Positions 1 to 6,217 of a stretch of DNA of 10,469 nt are shown piece by piece. Made by a program: the position numbers and the translations under genes. The notes beneath the pieces were generated by a model. That model saw nothing but the letters and a program-made list of their open reading frames with translations. It made no database searches and was not told the origin of the DNA. Each line of letters begins with the position of its first letter. Position 1 is the first letter of the stretch. Source of the DNA: Frankiaceae bacterium (GTDB taxonomy: Bacteria; Actinomycetota; Actinomycetes; Mycobacteriales; SCTD01); contig JAJAYV010000076.1 in assembly GCA_026786045.1 (NCBI GenBank), forward strand, positions 1 to 10,469, given 5' to 3'.

Positions 1-15
1 GCGGCGGGCTGCGGT

Positions 16-393
16 CTAGGCCGGCTGCCCGGCGGCCCGCAGCCGGCTCTCGGCGCGGCGCTGAGCGGCGACGTCGGACTCGCCGCGGGCCTTGTCGAGG
101 GCGGCCTTCGCGCGGGAGGTGTCGATGTCCGCGGCGAGCTCGGCGACCTCGGCTAGGACGGTGACGCCCTGCTCGGTCACGGACAGGAAGCCGCCGTGGA
201 CCGCCGCCAGGACCGTCTCGCCGCCGGCCTGGTAGATCGTCACGATGCCGCCGTCGGCCAGCTGTCCGAGCAGCGGGGCGTGGCCGGGCAGCACGCCGAT
301 GTCGCCCTCGGTGGTACGCGCGGTCACCTGGGTGGCCTCGCCGCTCCAGACCTCGCGCTCGACCGAGACCAGCTCGACGTGCAGCTCTGCCAC
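16..393 (-). CDS. atpC: F1Fo ATP synthase epsilon subunit (AtpC)
   Basis: Epsilon subunit of the F1 central stalk. It sits with gamma on the c-ring, couples rotation and can inhibit ATP hydrolysis. The protein has 125 residues, near the length of other actinobacterial epsilons and shorter than the E. coli one (139). Residues 1-85 form the beta-sandwich domain, with the family segment GDIGVLPGHAPLL at 30-42. Residues about 89-123 form the two-helix C-terminal hairpin. That hairpin contains I-D-T-S-R-A at 90-95, which fits the I/L-D-x-x-R-A pattern of ATP-binding epsilon subunits. The start is GTG at 393, fixed by a perfect AAGGAG five bases upstream. It is the last gene of the operon, 40 bases after atpD. 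Only 15 bases remain beyond its TAG stop, so no terminator can be judged. Identification is certain from sequence and position. Confidence 0.97.
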   Translation of the reverse strand: MAELHVELVSVEREVWSGEATQVTARTTEGDIGVLPGHAPLLGQLADGGIVTIYQAGGETVLAAVHGGFLSVTEQGVTVLAEVAELAADIDTSRAKAALDKARGESDVAAQRRAESRLRAAGQPA

Positions 394-398
394 TTCAA

Positions 399-404
399 CT
401 CCTT
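399..404 (-). promoter_or_regulatory. Ribosome binding site of atpC
   Basis: The minus strand reads AAGGAG, then TTGAA, then GTG. This is a perfect Shine-Dalgarno core at five-base spacing. It supports the GTG at 393 as the true start of atpC and indicates independent ribosome loading after atpD. Confidence 0.85.
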
Positions 405-433
405 CGGGGGTGGATCACGAACCGGGGGTGGGA

Positions 434-1876
434 CTAGCTGCCGAGGGCCTTGGCCTTCTCCTCGACGTCCTCGATGCCGCCGCACAGGAAGAACGCCTGC
501 TCGGGGATGTGGTCGTACTCGCCCTCGGTGAGCTTCTTGAACGAGGCGATGGTCTCCTCGAGCGGCACGAACTTGCCGGGCTGGCCGGTGAAGGCCTCGG
601 CGACGAAGAACGGCTGCGACAGGAAGCGCTGGATGCGGCGGGCCCGGTTGACCAGGACCTTGTCCTCCTCGGCGAGCTCGTCGATGCCGAGGATGGCGAT
701 GATGTCCTGCAGGTCCTTGTAGCGCTGCAGGATGCGCTGCACCTCGCGAGCGACGGCGTAGTGCTCCTCACCGACGAAGCGCGGGTCCAGGATGCGGCTG
801 GTCGAGTCCAGCGGGTCGACAGCCGGGTAGATGCCGAGCTCGGAGATGGCGCGGGAGAGCACGGTCGTGGCGTCGAGGTGGGTGAACGTCGTGTGCGGCG
901 CCGGGTCGGTGATGTCGTCGGCGGGCACGTAGATCGCCTGCAGCGAGGTGATCGAGTGACCGCGGGTGGAGGTGATGCGCTCCTGCAGCACGCCCATCTC
1001 GTCGGCCAGCGTCGGCTGGTAGCCGACGGCGCTCGGCATGCGACCGAGCAGCGTCGACACCTCGGAACCGGCCTGGGTGAAGCGGAAGATGTTGTCGATG
1101 AACAGCAGCACGTCCTGCTTCTGGACGTCCCGGAAGTACTCCGCCATCGTCAGCGCTGACAGCGCCACGCGCAGGCGCACGCCCGGCGGCTCGTCCATCT
1201 GGCCGAAGACCAGCGCGGTGTCGTTGATGACACCGGACTCGGTCATCTCACCGAACAGGTCGTTGCCCTCACGGGTGCGCTCGCCGACGCCGGCGAACAC
1301 CGAGACGCCGGAGAACTCCTTGGCGACGCGGTAGATCATCTCCTGGATGAGCACGGTCTTGCCGACCCCGGCGCCGCCGAACAGGCCGATCTTGCCACCG
1401 GCGACGTACGGCGCCAGCAGGTCGATCACCTTGATACCGGTCGGGAAGATCTCGGTCTTGCTCTCCAGCTGGTCGAACGCCGGCGACGGCCGGTGGATCG
1501 GCCAGTACGTGTCGGCGTCAACGCTCTCGACGTCCATCGGCTTGCCGAGGGCGTTGAAGACGTGGCCCTTGGTCGCGTCGCCGACCGGCACCATGATCGG
1601 GCTGCCGGTGTCCTTGGCCGCCGCGCCGCGGACCAGGCCGTCGGTGGGCTGCATGGCGATCGCCCGGATGAGGTTGTCGCCGATGTGCTGGGCCACCTCG
1701 AGCGTCAGGATCGAGGCCTGCTCGCCGAGCGTGCGCTCGACCTCCAGGGCGTTGTAGATCGCGGGCATCGCGTCCGGCGGGAACTCGACGTCCACGACGG
1801 GGCCGATGACGCGGGCGACCCGGCCGGTGCCGCCGGCCTGGGGAGCGGCGGTGGGGTGGTCGGCGGTGACGGTCAT
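434..1876 (-). CDS. atpD: F1Fo ATP synthase beta subunit (AtpD)
   Basis: Catalytic subunit of F1; three copies alternate with alpha and make ATP from ADP and phosphate. The protein has 480 residues, a typical length. The N-terminal beta-barrel covers about 18-95. The nucleotide-binding domain contains the P-loop GGAGVGKT at 167-174, the catalytic-glutamate segment GERTREGNDL (E199), a Walker B strand LLFID ending at D261, and the alpha/beta signature PAVDPLDSTS at 351-360. The helical C-terminal domain carries DELAEED at 399-405, the equivalent of the DELSEED lever that contacts gamma, with Ala for Ser. All key catalytic residues are present. The first 15 or so residues are a poorly conserved leader. 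The ATG start is supported by AGGAGA eight bases upstream. It lies 52 bases after atpG and 40 bases before atpC. Confidence 0.99.
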   Translation of the reverse strand: MTVTADHPTAAPQAGGTGRVARVIGPVVDVEFPPDAMPAIYNALEVERTLGEQASILTLEVAQHIGDNLIRAIAMQPTDGLVRGAAAKDTGSPIMVPVGDATKGHVFNALGKPMDVESVDADTYWPIHRPSPAFDQLESKTEIFPTGIKVIDLLAPYVAGGKIGLFGGAGVGKTVLIQEMIYRVAKEFSGVSVFAGVGERTREGNDLFGEMTESGVINDTALVFGQMDEPPGVRLRVALSALTMAEYFRDVQKQDVLLFIDNIFRFTQAGSEVSTLLGRMPSAVGYQPTLADEMGVLQERITSTRGHSITSLQAIYVPADDITDPAPHTTFTHLDATTVLSRAISELGIYPAVDPLDSTSRILDPRFVGEEHYAVAREVQRILQRYKDLQDIIAILGIDELAEEDKVLVNRARRIQRFLSQPFFVAEAFTGQPGKFVPLEETIASFKKLTEGEYDHIPEQAFFLCGGIEDVEEKAKALGS

Positions 1877-1884
1877 TGCGGGGG

Positions 1885-1890
1885 TCTCCT
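1885..1890 (-). promoter_or_regulatory. Ribosome binding site of atpD
   Basis: The minus strand reads AGGAGA followed by CCCCCGCA and ATG, a strong Shine-Dalgarno sequence at eight-base spacing. It sits in the 52-base gap after atpG. I saw no convincing hairpin or promoter in the rest of this gap. Confidence 0.8.
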
Positions 1891-1928
1891 GTGTTCTTCG
1901 GCGATCGGCAGTCGTGCTGACGGCAGGG

Positions 1929-2828
1929 TCAGGCGTCCTCGAGGGCGGTGGCGCCGCCGACGATCTCGCTGATCTCCTGAGTGATCTCGGCCTGGCGGGC
2001 CGAGTTGGCCGCCCGCGTGAGCGACTTGATGAGCTCGTCGGCGTTGTCGGTCGCGGCCTTCATGGCCCGCCGGCGCGAGGCCGACTCCGACGCAGCGGAC
2101 TCCAGCAGCGCGGCGTAGACGCGGGTCTGCACGTAGCGCGGCAGGAGCGTGTCCAGCAGCACGGCGGGGTCGGGCTCGAACTCGTACAGCGGCAGGACGA
2201 ATCCCTCCGGCGGCGCCTCGTCGGACTCCTCGACGACCAGCGGCAGCACCCGGTTGGCGACGGCCCGCTGGGTGAGCGCAGAGACGTACTCGGTGTGCAC
2301 GACGTGGATCTCGCCGACGCCGCCCTCCTCCTCGGTGCGCAGGAAGGCGTCGATCAGCGCGTCGGCGACCTCGCGGGCGTCCTCGTAGGTCGGCTGCTCG
2401 GAGAAGCCGGTCCAGCTCTGCTCGATCTGGCGGTTGCGGAACTTGTAGTAGCTCACCGCCTTGCGCCCGACCAGGAAGGCGACCGGCTCCTTGCCCTCGC
2501 TGCGAAGCAGCTCCTCGAGCTGCGCGGCGGTCTTGATGGCGTTGGCGTTGTAACCACCGGCCAACCCTCGGTCACTGGTGACGACCAGGACCGCCACCCG
2601 CTTCTCGTCGGTCTGCTCCTGCAGCAGCGGGTGGTCGATCGTCGCTGTCTGCGAAGCCAGCGCCGAGATGACCTGGGTGATCTGGCGGGAGTACGGCTTG
2701 GCCGCGTTGACCCGCTGCTGGGCCTTCACGATGCGGGAGGCCGCGATGAGCTCCATCGCTCGTGTGATCTTCTTCGTCGACTTCACCGACCGGATGCGGC
2801 GGCGGTAGACGCGGAGCTGGGCACCCAT
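1929..2828 (-). CDS. atpG: F1Fo ATP synthase gamma subunit (AtpG)
   Basis: Gamma subunit, the central rotor shaft that turns inside the alpha3-beta3 head and is driven by the c-ring. The protein has 299 residues. The N-terminal helix (about 1-58) carries the family pattern RIRSVKSTKKITRAMELIA, and the C-terminal helix (about 225-292) carries SASRRRAMKAATDNADELI and ends in ITQEISEIVGG. Together they form the shaft coiled coil. The middle (about 75-200) is the Rossmann-like domain, with TSDRGLAGGYNAN at 84-96. The segment at 162-174 is short, so the extra loop known in mycobacterial gamma is absent. The ATG lies only three bases after the atpA stop, with AAGG eight bases upstream inside the end of atpA, so translation is probably coupled to alpha. 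Confidence 0.98.
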   Translation of the reverse strand: MGAQLRVYRRRIRSVKSTKKITRAMELIAASRIVKAQQRVNAAKPYSRQITQVISALASQTATIDHPLLQEQTDEKRVAVLVVTSDRGLAGGYNANAIKTAAQLEELLRSEGKEPVAFLVGRKAVSYYKFRNRQIEQSWTGFSEQPTYEDAREVADALIDAFLRTEEEGGVGEIHVVHTEYVSALTQRAVANRVLPLVVEESDEAPPEGFVLPLYEFEPDPAVLLDTLLPRYVQTRVYAALLESAASESASRRRAMKAATDNADELIKSLTRAANSARQAEITQEISEIVGGATALEDA

Positions 2829-2831
2829 GGG

Positions 2832-4466
2832 TCAGGCCTTCTTGTACTTCTTGATGGTCTCCTGGCCGCGATCCTCGGTGTCCATCGCCTCGGCCGGCGC
2901 CTCGTTGACCAGGCTCTTCCCCTCGCCGGTCGTGAACTCCTTCTTGAACTCCGTCACGGCGACCTCCATCTGACCGGTGGTGTCGTCGTCGAGCTTGCCG
3001 GTCTGGGTGATGGCGTCGAAGATCTCGCTGTGCGAGCGCCCGACGAAGTCGAGGAACTCCGCCTCGAACCGGCGGATGTCGCCGACCGGGACCTCGTCGA
3101 GGTGACCGTTGGTGCCGGCCCAGATCGAGACGACCTGGCGCTCCACCGGGAACGGTGAGTACTGCGGCTGCTTGAGCAGCTCGACGAGCACGGCGCCGCG
3201 CTCGAGCTGGGCCTTGGAGGCCTTGTCGAGGTCGGACCCGAAGGCCGCGAACGCCTCCAGCTCGCGGAACTGCGCTAGGTCCAGGCGGAGCCGGCCGGAG
3301 ACCGACTTCATGGCCTTGATCTGCGCCGACCCGCCGACGCGCGACACCGAGATGCCGACGTTGATGGCTGGGCGGACACCGGAGTTGAACAGGTCGGTCT
3401 CGAGGAAGATCTGACCGTCGGTGATCGAGATGACGTTGGTCGGGATGAACGCCGAGACGTCGTTGCCCTTCGTCTCGACGATCGGCAGACCGGTCATCGA
3501 GCCGGCACCGAGCTCGTCGGAGAGCTTCGCGCAGCGCTCGAGCAGACGGGAGTGCAAGTAGAAGACGTCACCCGGGTAGGCCTCGCGGCCCGGCGGGCGG
3601 CGCAGCAGCAGCGAGATGGCGCGGTAGGCGTCGGCCTGCTTGGACAGGTCGTCGAAGACGATCAGGACGTGCTGGCCGGCGTACATCCAGTGCTGGCCGA
3701 TGCTCGAGCCGGTGTAGGGCGCGAGGTACTTGAAGCCGGCCGGCTGGCTGGCCGGAGCGGCGACGACGGTCGTGTACGCCATCGCGCCGGCCTCCTCGAG
3801 GCGGCCGACGGTCTCGGCGACCGTGGAGCCCTTCTGGCCGATGGCGACGTAGATGCACTTGACCTGCTTCTTCGGGTCGCCGGTCGCCCAGTTCTCGCGC
3901 TGGTTGATGATCGCGTCGATCGCCACCGCGGTCTTGCCGGTCTGGCGGTCGCCGATGATCAGCTGGCGCTGGCCGCGGCCGATCGCCGTCATGGCGTCGA
4001 CGGCCTTGATGCCGGTCTGCAGCGGCTGGTGCACCGGCTGGCGCTGGACGACGGTGGGCGCCTGCAGCTCCAGGATGCGGCGCCCCTCGGCGACGATGTC
4101 GCCCTTGCCGTCCAGCGGCTGGCCGAGCGGGTCCACGACCCGGCCGAGGAAGCCGTCGCCGACGGGCACCGACAGCACCTCGCCGGTGCGCCGCACCGCC
4201 TGGCCCTCCTCGATGCCGGCCGGGTCGCCGAGGATCACGACGCCGACCTCGCGGGTGTCGAGGTTCAGGGCCAGGCCCAGCACCCCGCCCTCGAACTCGA
4301 GCAGCTCGTTGGCCATCGTGGAGTACAGGCCCTCGACGCGGGCGATGCCGTCGCCGACCTCGACGACGGTGCCGACCTCCTCGCGGGTGGTCTCGGCGCT
4401 GTACGACGTGACGTACTGCTCGATCGCGGACCGGACGTCCTCCGGGCGGATGCTGAGCTCCGTCAT
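2832..4466 (-). CDS. atpA: F1Fo ATP synthase alpha subunit (AtpA)
   Basis: Alpha subunit of F1, which binds non-catalytic nucleotide and completes the catalytic sites on beta. The protein has 544 residues against 513 in E. coli. The N-terminal helix (about 1-25) binds delta. A beta-barrel covers about 28-95. The P-loop GDRQTGKT lies at 172-179, the Walker B region VLIVFDD at 267-273, and the alpha/beta signature PAINVGISVS at 366-375. It is followed directly by R376, the arginine that reaches into the beta catalytic site. The extra length is a charged tail from about residue 513 to the end (KSLVNEAPAEAMDTEDRG, then KKYKKA), comparable in position to the mycobacterial alpha extension that restrains ATP hydrolysis. 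The ATG start is supported by AGGGA seven bases upstream. It follows atpH by 49 bases. Confidence 0.99.
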   Translation of the reverse strand: MTELSIRPEDVRSAIEQYVTSYSAETTREEVGTVVEVGDGIARVEGLYSTMANELLEFEGGVLGLALNLDTREVGVVILGDPAGIEEGQAVRRTGEVLSVPVGDGFLGRVVDPLGQPLDGKGDIVAEGRRILELQAPTVVQRQPVHQPLQTGIKAVDAMTAIGRGQRQLIIGDRQTGKTAVAIDAIINQRENWATGDPKKQVKCIYVAIGQKGSTVAETVGRLEEAGAMAYTTVVAAPASQPAGFKYLAPYTGSSIGQHWMYAGQHVLIVFDDLSKQADAYRAISLLLRRPPGREAYPGDVFYLHSRLLERCAKLSDELGAGSMTGLPIVETKGNDVSAFIPTNVISITDGQIFLETDLFNSGVRPAINVGISVSRVGGSAQIKAMKSVSGRLRLDLAQFRELEAFAAFGSDLDKASKAQLERGAVLVELLKQPQYSPFPVERQVVSIWAGTNGHLDEVPVGDIRRFEAEFLDFVGRSHSEIFDAITQTGKLDDDTTGQMEVAVTEFKKEFTTGEGKSLVNEAPAEAMDTEDRGQETIKKYKKA

Positions 4467-4473
4467 CTGCGGT

Positions 4474-4478
4474 TCCCT
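4474..4478 (-). promoter_or_regulatory. Ribosome binding site of atpA
   Basis: The minus strand reads AGGGA, then ACCGCAG, then ATG, a good Shine-Dalgarno at seven-base spacing. It lies in the 49-base gap after atpH. The gap also holds a TTGACT, but no suitable -10 element follows it. Confidence 0.7.
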
Positions 4479-4515
4479 GCTCTCTGAGTCAACGGGTGGG
4501 GCGGAAGAAGGGGGA

Positions 4516-5340
4516 CTACTGGCCCGCGAGGCTGCGGCGGACGTTGTTGAGGTTGCGCTGCACCGTGCCGTCGATGACCTCGTCGCCGACGCGCACCTCG
4601 ATGCCGCCGAGGACCTTCGGGTCCACGTCTACCTGGAGCTGCACCTGGCGGCCGTAGATCCGGGTGAGCGCGTCGACCAGGCGGCCCTCCTGGTCGGCGT
4701 CCAGCGGCCGGGCCACGCGCACCTGCGCGGTGTAGCGCTGCCGCCGGGTGGCGGCCAGCTCGACCAGGTCGTCGAGCGCGGTCTCGAGCGAGCGCCCGCG
4801 CGAGCGGGTCACCGCGATCTCGACCAGCCGCAGCGTCGCCGGGCGGGCTTTGCCGCCGAGCAGCTGGCGCAGCAGGGCCAGCTTGCGGTCGTCGGGCAGA
4901 CCGGGGTCGGTCAGCCCGGCGCGCAGGGCCGGTTCGCGCTCGAGCAGCCGGGCGAAGCGGAACAGCTCGTCCTCGACGTCGTCGAGTGAGCCCTCCCCCT
5001 CGGCGGCGTTGAGCGCGGCCGTTGCGGCCAGCCGCTCCACGGCCTCGCGCAGGTCCTCGGCGGAGGACCAGCGCTCGCCGACCAGGTCGCGCAGCACCGA
5101 CAGCGGCAGCGGCGCGAGCTGGGCCCCGAACAGGTTGTCGACCAGACCGCGCCGGGCGTCCGGCGAGGACGCCGGATCGGTCAGCGCCCGCCGCAGCGAC
5201 GGCTCCCGGTTGAGCAAGGCGGCGACGGAGTACAGCCCCTCGCTCACCTCGCCCGAGCCGGCGCTGTCGGGCAGCGAGCCGATGCTCTCCTCGAAGCGCG
5301 CAAGCGCGCCCTTGAGGGCGTCGCGGCTGGCCCCCTGCAT
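4516..5340 (-). CDS. atpH: F1Fo ATP synthase delta subunit (AtpH), long actinobacterial form
   Basis: Delta subunit (OSCP family), which ties the b stator to the top of the alpha3-beta3 head. The protein has 274 residues, versus about 177 in E. coli. The C-terminal region is the conserved part: YTAQVRVARPLDADQ (about 203-217), then VDPKVLGGIEVRVGDEVID (about 239-257) and the terminal NLNNVRRSL. The extra length is explained at least in part by an internal repeat. LLNREPSLRRALTDP at 42-56 matches LLEREPALRAGLTDP at 132-146, and the flanks also align at a constant 90-residue offset. The reading frame stays open far upstream of 5340, but that part is antisense-like high-GC noise running in another frame through atpF and atpE. 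The ATG at 5340 is chosen because it overlaps the atpF stop by one base (TGATG) and gives the expected N-terminus. No b-delta fusion is present. Confidence 0.95.
   Translation of the reverse strand: MQGASRDALKGALARFEESIGSLPDSAGSGEVSEGLYSVAALLNREPSLRRALTDPASSPDARRGLVDNLFGAQLAPLPLSVLRDLVGERWSSAEDLREAVERLAATAALNAAEGEGSLDDVEDELFRFARLLEREPALRAGLTDPGLPDDRKLALLRQLLGGKARPATLRLVEIAVTRSRGRSLETALDDLVELAATRRQRYTAQVRVARPLDADQEGRLVDALTRIYGRQVQLQVDVDPKVLGGIEVRVGDEVIDGTVQRNLNNVRRSLAGQ
4813..5235 (-). repeat. Internal duplication within atpH (two copies of about 51 codons)
   Basis: Delta residues 36-86 (5235-5083) and 126-176 (4965-4813) align without gaps through their first 21 residues at an offset of exactly 90. 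The core is L-L-x-R-E-P-x-L-R-x-x-L-T-D-P in both. After that only hydrophobic positions are kept, for example NLFGAQL against QLLGGKA. The pattern indicates a duplicated helical domain rather than chance low complexity. It is seen directly by eye; I could not compute a score. Confidence 0.75.
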
Positions 5341-5918
5341 CAGCGGACCGCCACGGGGTCGGTCGCGGAACCGGCAGGGGCGTCCTCGAGGCCCTCGAGG
5401 AAGCGCTCGACGGTGCGGCGCTGGCGCGCCTCGTCCTCGAGCGACTCGCCGACGATGCGGCTGGCGAGCTGGACGGCCAGGCCGCCGACCTCGCGCCGCA
5501 GCTCGGTGACGACCTGCTGGCGCTCGCTGGCGATCTGAGCCGTGGCCGCCTCGGTGATGCGGCCGGCCTCGGTCCGCGCCTCGCCGCGGGCCTCCTCGAC
5601 GATCTGCGCGCGCTGGGCCTGCGCCTCGGTCCGGATGCGACCGGCCTCGGTACGGGCCTCGGCCAGCTGCTCGCGGTACTGCGCGAGCAGCTGCTGCGCC
5701 TCGTCGCGGTCGCGCTCGGCCTGGGCGAGCTTTCCCTCGATGCCCGCGGTGCGCTCGTCGAGGGCCTTCTTGGCGGTGGGCAGCACGTACTTGATCATGA
5801 AGCCCGCGAAGACCGCGAAGCAGATCGTGCCCCAGAACAGCTCGTTGGCGTTCGGGATCAGCGGGTTCTTGGCCTCGCCCCCCTCGACAGCGAGGAGCAG
5901 GCCGGTGACGGCCGACAT
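5340..5918 (-). CDS. atpF: F1Fo ATP synthase b subunit (AtpF)
   Basis: Subunit b of the peripheral stalk, anchoring delta and alpha to subunit a. From the ATG at 5918 it has 192 residues. A short N-terminal segment precedes one membrane helix at about 28-47 (LFWGTICFAVFAGFMIKYVL). A long, highly charged Ala/Glu/Arg-rich coiled coil follows from about 50 to 145, then the C-terminal delta-binding part with LASRIVGESL at about 151-160. The coiled coil holds EARTEAGRI twice, 26 residues apart. The start is ambiguous. GTG at 5921 would give a four-base GTGA overlap with atpE and one extra Met. ATG at 5918 gives a one-base TGATG junction, the same arrangement as at atpF/atpH, so I prefer it. Neither start has a clear Shine-Dalgarno, so coupling to atpE translation is likely. 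Confidence 0.96.
   Translation of the reverse strand: MSAVTGLLLAVEGGEAKNPLIPNANELFWGTICFAVFAGFMIKYVLPTAKKALDERTAGIEGKLAQAERDRDEAQQLLAQYREQLAEARTEAGRIRTEAQAQRAQIVEEARGEARTEAGRITEAATAQIASERQQVVTELRREVGGLAVQLASRIVGESLEDEARQRRTVERFLEGLEDAPAGSATDPVAVR
5556..5660 (-). repeat. Near-identical 27-base direct repeat inside atpF
   Basis: The segments 5556-5582 and 5634-5660 match at 24 of 27 positions. Both encode EARTEAGRI in the b-subunit coiled coil, 78 bases (26 codons) apart. This may be a small in-frame duplication or convergence within a repetitive coiled coil. Confidence 0.6.
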
Positions 5919-6148
5919 CACTGGAAGATGAAGCCGGCGACCAGGCCGATGAGGGCCAGCGCCTCGACGAACGCGATGCCGAGGAACATGTTGGTGCGCA
6001 GCACGCCGGTGGCCTCAGGCTGGCGGGCAATGCCCTCCAGAGCCTTGCCGACCAGGATGCCGATGCCGATGCCGGGGCCGATCGCCGCGAGGCCGTAGCC
6101 GACAGAGTTGATGTTGCCGCTGATCTCGGCGAGGACGATGGGGTCCAC
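5918..6148 (-). CDS. atpE: F1Fo ATP synthase c subunit (AtpE)
   Basis: Proteolipid c subunit; about ten or more copies form the rotor ring that carries protons. The protein has 76 residues with two membrane helices (about 13-38 and 52-75) joined by the polar loop ARQPEA at 41-46, whose R-Q-P contacts gamma and epsilon. Helix 1 holds the packing motif G-P-G-I-G-I-G at 24-30. Helix 2 holds the ion-binding carboxylate E62 in FVEALALIG. The glutamine/serine ligand pattern of sodium-dependent rings is not seen, so proton use is inferred. The start is GTG at 6148, fixed by AAGGGAG seven bases upstream. It follows atpB by 69 bases, the longest gap in the operon, and its TGA overlaps the start of atpF. 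Confidence 0.98.
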   Translation of the reverse strand: MDPIVLAEISGNINSVGYGLAAIGPGIGIGILVGKALEGIARQPEATGVLRTNMFLGIAFVEALALIGLVAGFIFQ

Positions 6149-6155
6149 TTGCTTG

Positions 6156-6162
6156 CTCCCTT
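6156..6162 (-). promoter_or_regulatory. Strong ribosome binding site of atpE
   Basis: The minus strand reads AAGGGAG, CAAGCAA, GTG, a strong Shine-Dalgarno at seven-base spacing in an A-rich setting unusual for this GC-rich DNA. It fixes the GTG start. It also fits the need to make many more c subunits than other subunits from one mRNA. Confidence 0.85.
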
Positions 6163-6171
6163 GTTGGTACG

Positions 6172-6186
6172 CGGGCGGACTGCCCG
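6172..6186 (-). other. Short inverted repeat in the atpB-atpE gap
   Basis: CGGGCGGACTGCCCG forms a perfect five-base-pair stem with a five-base loop, about ten bases upstream of the atpE Shine-Dalgarno. It has no T-run and a short stem, so it does not look like a terminator. It could be a minor mRNA processing or stability element, or chance in GC-rich DNA. Confidence 0.35.
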
Positions 6187-6217
6187 ACCGCGGTGGGTCT
6201 GGTGCGGGTCGAACTGC

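Noticed and set aside
245..1159. A 304-codon plus-strand open frame opposite atpC and atpD
   Set aside because: It is antisense to highly conserved ATP synthase genes, and its composition is typical of the reverse complement of GC-rich coding DNA.
1806..3158. A 450-codon plus-strand open frame opposite atpG and atpA
   Set aside because: It is a shadow of conserved genes: a low-complexity translation with no motif and no independent ribosome binding site worth noting.
4467..4515. A TTGACT in the atpH-atpA gap as a -35 promoter element
   Set aside because: No TANNNT-like -10 is found at suitable spacing; the region reads into the atpA ribosome binding site and start.
4516..6030. A 504-codon frame suggesting a long or fused atpH
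   Set aside because: Only the part from 5340 down is delta-like. The upstream part runs out of frame through atpF and atpE and gives Arg/Pro/Gly-rich noise. It is not the b-delta fusion seen in mycobacteria, because a complete separate atpF exists.
6172..6186. The atpB-atpE hairpin as a transcription terminator
   Set aside because: The stem is only five base pairs, there is no T-run, and essential operon genes follow.
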